A stretch of DNA of 64,000 nt, taken from Agelaius tricolor (Eukaryota > Chordata > Aves > Passeriformes > Icteridae). The stretch's first letter is position 1. Each line of letters starts with the position of its first letter. The notes beneath the pieces were generated by a model, which worked only from the letters and a program-made list of their open reading frames with translations, was not told where the DNA came from and searched no databases. Location: NCBI GenBank assembly GCA_023055355.1, contig JALJCS010000039.1, positions 3,751,501-3,815,500 on the forward strand, given 5' to 3'. Positions 56,898-64,000 of the stretch are shown here, in pieces. The position numbers were made by a program, and so were the translations under genes.

Positions 56898-57840
56898 GTG
56901 TTGTTGGAAACCCAAATGCAGAGAAATCTCAGACCTTTGGTCTTGTCAGCAAAGCTTAGAATTAAACACAGCATTTGGGCTGAGACCTTGGAAAAGGCTT
57001 CCAAACTCAGGTGCTAGAAGCGAGAATGCGGATTTCTAGTTTATAGCAGAGACACGGGGAGGAAAGTTGAAGTGGAGGAAAGTTTAGAGTTTTAGAGTTC
57101 AAGATCTAGGAAAAATCAAAGTGGTTCCAATGGTAAAAAAGAAGTTTAGGATGCAGTGCTGTAGGTTTGTTGCATCATGGCATGATTGGCTAAGGAAGCT
57201 TCCACTGTAGCATGATGTGGGAACCCAGGAAATTCCTTGGGCTGCCCTGCAGGACTCGAGACCCTGGCAGAGGGCTCAGAGACCTTGGCACAGAGCCCAA
57301 GACCCCTGTGACTTTGATTTAGCCCTTGGAAAAAACAATTCCCAACCTTGTATGAAGAATGGCAAGCCACAAAATGATAGTGAATTTAGCACAGAGTGGA
57401 AAAATAGATTTTGGGGGTTTTTAGAATGGGGCTTCAGGGGGCAAGATGGAGGAATCTGGGCATGTCCAGCCTTTCTCCTTCTTCTTCTTGGCCTCCGTCT
57501 TCTGCTGTGATGTTGGCACTTTTCAATTGGTTTAGAGTAGAAGCTCATTGTCTAACGTAGATGATAGGTATTGGAAAGTCATTGTAAATATTGTACAGGG
57601 AGTTGTTTTTAGTAGAAGAAGATAACACCGCCCCAGCGGAGGCAGAGTGCCTTAGACTGTCTTGCTGAGCAGACCTTGGCAGAAAAGGAGAAAGAATTTT
57701 ATAGATAAGATCAAAGAAACAATCTTGAGACTGAGAAATGAAGAGCTCTGACTCCTTCTTCGACCACCGGGCTGGGAAAAGAGACTTTCTAACTTATCTC
57801 GGGGTCACTCTGAGCAGCTAGAGACCCCGAGAGCATGAGT
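56898..57840 (+). mobile_element. LTR-like element beginning TGTTGGAAACCC
   Basis: It starts after a sharp change of composition and continues through AT-rich then mixed sequence. It resembles ERV-L LTRs frequent in songbirds (general familiarity, not a search). The right end is uncertain. Confidence 0.4.
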
Positions 57841-58349
57841 TCCTAAGAGGAAATCTTGAAGGATTGGGACCAAAACATAAATATCCTTGTTGGCCGTGTC
57901 TTCTTGGCCAAGAAATCCTTCAAAGCTCTTGCAACTACAAGTCTTGCAGCCCTGTGAGCCGTGCGCTGGAGATGGAAGCCAAACTCACCCTTCCTGTCTA
58001 TGTAGAAGAGAAGAAAAAGCAATGGCATCATCTAAAAAATTCAGAGGTCCGTTCTCTAGCTCCTTCCAAACTCCTCCAAGTCGCCCAAAGTGTGATTTAG
58101 CTACAAATAGATGAGAGGGACTCTTAGTGCTGGCTCTTTGACTCCAGAGCGGCTGCTTTAGAATCTTTCCCATAACCCTGTGTAGTTATGTGCCAGCAAT
58201 GTCTCCTTTGAAGAAACTTTCCCAACTGACTTGCATGGAGGATTGTTTGAAGGGTGTTTGAGGAGAAAGGCTCCCAGCAGAGGTCTGGGCTTTGGCCTAG
58301 CTGTGTCCCCTGCTGATTGTGAAGTGTGCCATCAGCAGCAGGGCTTTCT
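57841..58349. other. No feature recognised
   Basis: Mixed-composition sequence with short open frames on both strands and no recognised motif. It may be the internal start of the preceding ERV. Confidence 0.4.
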
Positions 58350-58601
58350 GGGCTAAAAATATCATCAAGTCACCTGGACTTGCTCTTTTTGGCCTATAAA
58401 AGCTGGAGCCACTTTTGGGGCAAATTTGAAGACCTCATCTATGGGTGGATGGACTACTTTGCATTTTCCCAATTATTGGGATTGGTTCCCCAGGTCTCTG
58501 GTGTAAAATGGGGCTGCCCAGCAAGTGCAGATCTGCAAGCTGATAAACAATTTAGGCATTTGGTGATGCATCTTTCTCAATCGCTCTCCTTTCTTTCCTT
58601 T
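58350..58601 (+). mobile_element. Left part of a split LTR-like element
   Basis: Homologous in reverse complement to 15,290-15,540, with the CCTATAAAAGCTGG TATA box near 58,396. It continues at 59,484 after an intervening LTR. Confidence 0.65.
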
Positions 58602-59483
58602 TGTGAAATGCAAAGGCGTGTTTCCTGTCAGGTACACACAGGCAACGTGTGTATTTGTGATTGTGATATGTTTGGAAAACCAGCATGGGACATTTATAAA
58701 GTCGAATTCTAATAATAACTGAGGAAAGTAAAGCATGGAAGAAGGCCTTTGAACCTATCCTTTGTTCACAATTAACCTTTATAAATCTTAAGTTGATTTA
58801 GCAGCATTTGAATTAAAGCTTTGAGGATGTTGCTTTTTGACAGGAACTTTCTGCTTGGAGCTAAGCCTTAAAGAGTTTTGCCGTAATAACCTTTTGAAGC
58901 ATTATTTTAGAATATTTCTTGTAGAAAGGATCTTTGAAACTATAGCTTTAGAATATATAAAAAGGAAACATGCTTATCTCATGCCTTGACAAAACATGAA
59001 AAGCAGCTTGAGAAAGGAATATGAACATTAACGCAAGGTCTAATAGTTTCAACCAAGGGGGAAGCTGCACATCACTGTTATGAGATTTATAGTCCTTGCA
59101 GTCAAAAGGTAAAGCCATGTCTGGAATCTGGACCCCACCAGCTGGGAGACTTCTTTCTTCATTTGGAAGTGAGACCCCCCCACCACCTGGGATACTCCTT
59201 TTCTGGGATACATCCTGAGAAAAACTAAATCACAACACTGTATAGAATTGTAATGTAAAAACTGGGAAGAGAAACTGCTGATGAGTAAAAATTGGGAAAA
59301 GAAACTGCTGAGAAAGCTTATGAGTGCCCCTATAAATACCTGTAAGCATCAAAAAACGGTGTGCAGCTGGAGGGAAAGCTTCCCCCACTGTACCCAGCGC
59401 AGTATTACTCATACTTTACCAAAATAATTAATATATTGATTGCTGCTTGAATATTGGCCTAGTCAAGCTTCTCATTTATAACA
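58602..59483 (+). mobile_element. LTR nested inside an older LTR
   Basis: TGTGAAATGC to TTATAACA, 882 bp, interrupting the older element. Its reverse complement occurs next door at 59,711-60,551. A clear target-site duplication was not seen. Confidence 0.7.
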
Positions 59484-59710
59484 TTATAGTACTGATTTAG
59501 GTGCACTACCTTGCTTGTTTTTGCTTGTCACTAAAACCAAGGGCACAGTTTCATTGAATGTATCATCTTACACTGTGGTTCCTTCATATTCCCAGTAAAA
59601 GAAGAACATTATTTCCAGTGATGTGTCTTTTATATCACCTCAGTCAATTGGCAGAACAACAGGAGGCCCCTGAGGAGCCGGGGCAGTGGGAAGCCCTGAG
59701 GAATTGGGTG
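59484..59710 (+). mobile_element. Right part of the split LTR-like element
   Basis: Homologous in reverse complement to 15,060-15,290, including the GTACTGATTTAGGTGCACTACC stretch in part, so it continues the element begun at 58,350. Confidence 0.65.
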
Positions 59711-60551
59711 TGTTATGAATAAGCAGCTTGACTAGGGCAATATTCAAGCAGCAATCAATTTATTATTTAATATGATAAAGTATGAGCAATACAGCACTGG
59801 GTACAGTGGGGGAAGTGTTCCCTCCAACTGCACACCGATACTTGAGGGTTACAGGTATTTATAGGGGTACTCCTCAGCTTTTTCATCAGTTTCTATTTCC
59901 AATTTTTACTCTTCAGCAATTTTTATTCCAAATTATTACATCACAATTCTATACACTATTGTGTTTTTAGTTTCTCTCAGGATGTATCTCAAAAGGAGGA
60001 TCCCAGATGGTGGCGGTCCAGTTTCCAAAAGAAGAAAGACGAATCCCATCTGGTGGAGTCCAGATCCCCAGATGTGGGTCCACCTTTTAATTGCAGAGAC
60101 TATAAATCTCATAACAGTGATGTCCAGCTTCCCTTGGTCAAATCCATAAATCCTTGAGGTGATGTTCATCTTCCTTTCTCAAGCTGTTTTTCTCTGCTTC
60201 CATAAGGCGTGACATAAGCATATTTCCTTTATATATATTCCAAAGGTATAGTTTCAAGGATACAAGTAATATTCTAAAATTATACTTCAAAAGGTTATTA
60301 TTGCAGAGCTCTTTATGGATTAACTACAAGCAAATAGCAACATCCTTAACACCTTAATTCCAATGCTCCTAAATCAACCAGGGTGAATTGCAAACAAAAG
60401 ATAGGTTCAAAGGCCTTTTTCCATGCTTTATTTTCCTCAGTTATTATTAGAATTCACAGCTCTCCCTTTGTCAGTGTCCACACATTTTGTACTCACAAAT
60501 ACACACGTCGCCTGTTTGTACCTGACATGGAACACAGCTTTGTATTTCGCA
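59711..60551 (-). mobile_element. Second copy of the nested LTR, inverted
   Basis: TGTTATGAAT to ATTTCGCA, 841 bp, the reverse complement of the 58,602-59,483 family with many differences. With its partner it forms an inverted pair separated by 227 bp. Confidence 0.7.
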
Positions 60552-61135
60552 TCCTCAAGGTCTTCCTGGCAGCTGTGGCAAGAGTGGAGGCTCTGGAATT
60601 GCTTCCAAGGCCTGGCAGAGCTGCAGTCCCGGAGCCCTCTGTGCTCCCTGCTGGCCCCTCCATGCCCTCAGCCCTGCCATGCTCTCGGTGAAGCCCCAGC
60701 CCCCTTCAGTTTCTTCAGCCCCTCACAGTCCTCTCACCCCCCTCAGTCCCTTCTGAGCCATCCAGTCCCCTTAGAGCCACTACCCCGTCAGCCTGTGCCC
60801 CTTGCCTGTCACCTCAGTGCCACCATGGCCTCGGCTGCCCCACAGCCCTCAGCCCCAGCATCAGCTCAGGGTCACCATCCCTTCAGCGCCACCGCCCCCT
60901 GAGCCCCTCAGCCCCCTCTGTCTCCCCGTCCTTCAGCAGCTCCTCAGGGGACAGTGCCTGGGGCCAGCGGCAGCTCCCACCGCTCCAGGGACACCGGGGC
61001 TGGAAGTGCTGCTCCGCCCGGCCCGGACAGGGGACACAGGCGGCACCAGGGCAAAAGCAAGAGGTGAAAAAGGCAGCCCAGGGGGGAAAGAGCTAAAAAT
61101 ACAGCCTAGGCCTACACAGCTCAATCTATGCATCT
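60552..61135. other. C-rich low-complexity region, no gene recognised
   Basis: It contains loosely repeated CCCTCAG(T/C)CCC units (60,640-60,940). Open frames through it look like composition effects. Confidence 0.4.
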
Positions 61136-61184
61136 AAACATCCACATACCTCTAACTAAAGAACTATGCACATTTCTAAATCTA

Positions 61185-61356
61185 TATCTAAGCATCTAAA
61201 TGTAAGCATCTAAATGTAGGTGTCTAAATGTAGGCGTCTAAATGTAGGTGTCTAAATGTAGGCATCTAAATGTAGGCATCTAAATGTAGGTGTCTAAATG
61301 TAGGCGTCTAAATGTAGGCGTCTAAATGTAGGCATCTAAATGTAAGCATCTAAATA
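61185..61356. repeat. 14-bp minisatellite TCTAAATGTAGGYG
   Basis: About twelve near-perfect head-to-tail copies of a 14-bp unit with variants at the last two positions. Two more copies appear at 61,891-61,920 beyond an inserted element. Confidence 0.9.
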
Positions 61357-61888
61357 TGGGTAATTAAGCCTCTGATCAGCCTTATCATAAAGCAGAGCAA
61401 TAGGGCTCAGGAGCTCAGTCCCTGGGTAGGGACCGGGTGCCCGAAGCTGGCTCGCTCATGCCAACGCCGCGGGGCTGCCATCTAGCAAGCATGGTGATTA
61501 TCAGCTCTACAGTGATTGCAAGCTCTCAGGATTTCAGCTCTGCTTGCTTGGTAGTGGTGCCCTGGGCTGGAGGCTGCAGCAGACGGAGAGAGAGGAGAAG
61601 GAGAAGGCGCAGGCTGTTCCACGGAGATGGCTTTGTTTGGGAAGGTCCGTGAAGGGTCTCAGCTCTTCTTCTTTCTCCATTAATGGGGTACAGTATGCTT
61701 CTTTTATAGGGTTGGAAAGGATCCAAGCTTGACCAATGGTAAGGGGTTAACATGACATTGCCTTATAGGGTTACAGAGATAGGTTCAGGGCGGAGGACAG
61801 GGAAACAGGAATTTTCTTTTGCTGTTTCAGCATTCCTATTGTTCATATTCTCCATGGTGCTTTTCCTAAATCTTTGGGGTTTACTACA
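61357..61888 (-). mobile_element. Solo LTR-like insertion within the minisatellite
   Basis: On the minus strand it begins TGTAGTAAACCCC and has a CCTATAAAAGAAGC TATA box near 61,705. The plus-strand left edge is near TGGGTAATTAAG. It separates two parts of the same minisatellite, which defines it as an insertion. Confidence 0.65.
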
Positions 61889-61925
61889 TATAGGCATCTA
61901 AATGTAGGCGTCTAAATGTAACTCT

Positions 61926-62138
61926 ATAAATATATAAATGTAAATCTCAAAATCTAGATATTTAACTAATTCTATTCCATCTATAACAATATAGATCAAT
62001 TTAAGTGTTTAGATGTATATATATGCACATATAAACACACCTCTATAAATCTACAAATGTAACTATATGGGTATAGAAATAGAATTGTAGAAATCTATAA
62101 ATCTATGTATACATGAAGGGATTCCAGCAGGTTGATGG
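61926..62138. other. AT-rich sequence related to TATAAATCTA runs
   Basis: Degenerate AT-rich repeats (CTATAAATCTA-like) continue the minisatellite composition. No gene recognised. Confidence 0.5.
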
Positions 62139-62201
62139 TCACAGGCTCTCCCTCTGATCCTTCTTCCCATGCAGGGCAGCCCTCTTGGCAAGGTAGATCA
62201 G
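62139..62201 (-). CDS. Possible terminal exon of a host gene, minus strand
   Basis: A minus-strand TTTCCAG acceptor precedes 20 codons and TGA in phase 0, encoding a basic tail (LIYLAKRAALHGKKDQ...). Short and unsupported by a relative in the window. It could be chance. Confidence 0.25.
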   Translation of the reverse strand: MIYLAKRAALHGKKDQRESL

Positions 62202-64000
62202 CTGGAAATCTGAGAAGCAAAGGGAACACTGGGTCAATATTGGCCTCCGTGCATCTTTCCCTTTGGAAGTAACTGTCCTTCTATCATAGACTGTAAAAGA
62301 TGGCCAGAAAGGCAGGCTGTCACTTGGCAGTTTGAAGCCTGCTCTTCAAAGAGCCAGGCCCTTTCCAAGTGTTTAAAACTTCTGAAGTTTTGAAGTATCC
62401 CAATACACTGAAAGTGCAAAGGGCCCCCACGAGAGCTTGAAACACAGACAGTGCCAGCTGCCACAAAGAAGCCCAGCCTGGTTCTTTCTCTGTGCTGACA
62501 GAGAGACCTCAGTCCTCACTGAAATGGCTGAAGCTGAAGGGGCTGGGAGCTGAGTTATGAACTAGCACCATTCCCTGCCATCTACAACCTGCCCTGTGCA
62601 GTGAGCAACAGCTCCTCCAAAACAACCACCAGCTCTGGGCCATCCCAGAGGGAAAGAGCTCCCTACCAGGCCTGCAGGCAGCACCAGCTTTGCTCAAGAA
62701 TGCAGATCCAAAGTGCTCTCTCTCTCCTTTAGTTCTGGCTAATTTAAAGGGGTAATTTCATTTTTTCCTTGAGCTACTGGATTTGTGACTAATGATTTCC
62801 TTGGCCTCAGAGCTTCTGCTGCTTGTATTTTTAATGGATCTCACTACAGCTATCAGCAGATTGGCACTGCATTGATTTAATGCTTGGAGACAAAAACCTC
62901 GGACTTCTACACTGACTTTTTGCTGGGCTTTTCCTCTCTTGCTTCAAGAGTCCCTCAGTGTTGCCTCCAGAGCACTGACATCCCGCAGCAAACTTATCCA
63001 TGGACATCAGCACAAAACTGGGACACCCGGCTTGGTGACACAAGTGCCACAAGCTCAGGTTTATTCCCTGCTCTCTTGCCACAGCAGAGCACTCAGTGTC
63101 AGAGCCTCTGGAGAAGCGTGGAGGGCAGGGCTCAGGCAGGTTGTGCCAGTGCAGGATTTGAACTAAAGGCACCAGGAAGCACCAAGCCTGCAGACAGGAA
63201 CTCAACCCTTCTCATCTCCCCTCCTGCCAGAGGCAGGCTCAGAGCAGCCATCTCACACCTCTCTAAACCAATGGGGGCTCTGTCCTTACCAAGCTCCTCA
63301 GGCTCCTGGGAATTGTTCCCGCAGCTCTCGGTGCCAGGCAAAGCTCCCTCTGCTGCAGCTCTGTCCACAGGCTCCCCTCCTGAAGACTCAGGGGCAACAG
63401 TAATATTCCCTTTGAAAGAGAAACAGAAAGGAAGAAACCCTTCTCACCACTTACACAAAACACCTGGTCCAACACCTCCATGCCTCACACACTTAATCCC
63501 TTGTTCCTAACAAGAACTCTGGGCCCCAAAGGCCTTCAACAGTCAGAAAAATTTGACTTCTCAGACACAGTCCAAAAGCTGTCAAAGCTGACAGTGACAG
63601 TGTTGAATGTGGGGGCGACACTGAACACATGGAATGGCTGCTAAGGAAGGAGTCCTGCCAGCTCCTGGCACAGGGATGTGCTCCTCCCTCCCTCCACAGC
63701 CCTGAGCACAGCAGTCTCATCCAGGCTGCAGCTTGGCAGGGACAGCATGGGAACACACTGCTCTTCCCACAGAGATGCCCAAGAGGAAGGGGACTGAGCT
63801 CTGCAACATGGAGAGCAAGACTGGCCAGTTTGCCCAGCTGAGGATTTCCCAGATGGAAACTGGGCTGCAGGCAGCAGCTTCCTGAGAGGACAAGAAAGCT
63901 GCAGCTGCAGCCCAGCCCCAGCCACGGCTCTGGGAGCGCCTACACGCACGGCAGGGCTCACACAGCAGCAGCAGCTGCAGCCCACCCTTGCTTTGCCTTG
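62202..64000. other. Right end of window, otherwise unrecognised
   Basis: Apart from the possible exon at 63,300-63,409, the sequence looks like unique intergenic or intronic DNA. An open plus-strand frame at 62,884-63,510 shows no domain and is antisense to the better exon candidate. Confidence 0.35.
63300..63409 (-). CDS. Possible internal exon of a host gene, minus strand
   Basis: A pyrimidine-rich acceptor (TTCTCTTTCAAAG) and a GTAAGG donor bound 110 nt that are open in one frame. That frame is rich in Glu, Gly and Ser (PESSGGEP...NNSQEPEEL). It is on the same strand as the candidate terminal exon at 62,139-62,201. No protein family recognised. Confidence 0.3.

Noticed and set aside
58590..59490. 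Exact target-site duplication around the nested LTR
   Set aside because: Flanks CCTTT and TTATA do not match convincingly. Nesting is inferred from the split older element alone.
61185..61356. Regular repeats resembling a CRISPR array
   Set aside because: The 14-bp units are directly adjacent without unique spacers, in a vertebrate-type genome. This is a minisatellite.
62884..63510. A 208-codon plus-strand open frame
   Set aside because: No recognised domain. It overlaps antisense a better-supported exon candidate, and composition explains its length.
1..64000. Assignment to the W chromosome
   Set aside because: The ERV density is suggestive, but no sex-linked gene is present and coverage data are needed, so it is not claimed.

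Overview
The window is vertebrate nuclear DNA, most likely from a bird and probably a songbird. It has GT-AG introns, mostly of 70-550 bp and GC-rich, a local family of maestro HEAT-like repeat (MROH) genes, and endogenous retroviruses (ERVs) filling most of the space between them. No tRNA, rRNA, CRISPR array or bacterial-type operon was seen. Species and chromosome cannot be read from the sequence. The ERV density would fit a W chromosome or another repeat-rich region, but that is inference.

Layout. (1) 1-16,945 is segment A: an LTR, a second LTR-like stretch, a minus-strand gag-pro-RT relic, a third LTR-like stretch, a complete 15-exon MROH gene (A, plus strand), a CpG-rich region, and a minus-strand ERV-L-like pol. 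(2) 16,945-39,600 is single-copy in this window: the rest of the ERV-L-like element, the last three exons of another MROH gene (D), a second minus-strand ERV with pro/pol/env remains, a decayed MROH terminal exon (E), a complete inverted MROH gene (C, minus strand) between inverted repeats, and a gammaretrovirus-type env with its 3' LTR. (3) 39,636-56,822 is segment B, a near-identical repeat of segment A carrying a second intact MROH gene (B). Its pol holds a 412-bp solo LTR that segment A lacks. (4) 56,823-61,930 is a pile of LTRs, some nested or inverted, plus minisatellite. (5) 61,930-64,000 is mostly unrecognised, with two weak candidate exons on the minus strand.

Genes A, B and C have the same 15-exon, phase-consistent structure. 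A and B differ at about 40 coding positions and encode 670 and 669 aa. C is more diverged (631 aa), has lost the AG of one splice acceptor, and stops early in its last exon. All three carry a CCATC/CCATG pentanucleotide array in intron 1. The picture is a young MROH family growing by segmental duplication and inversion among ERVs, with decayed members beside intact ones.
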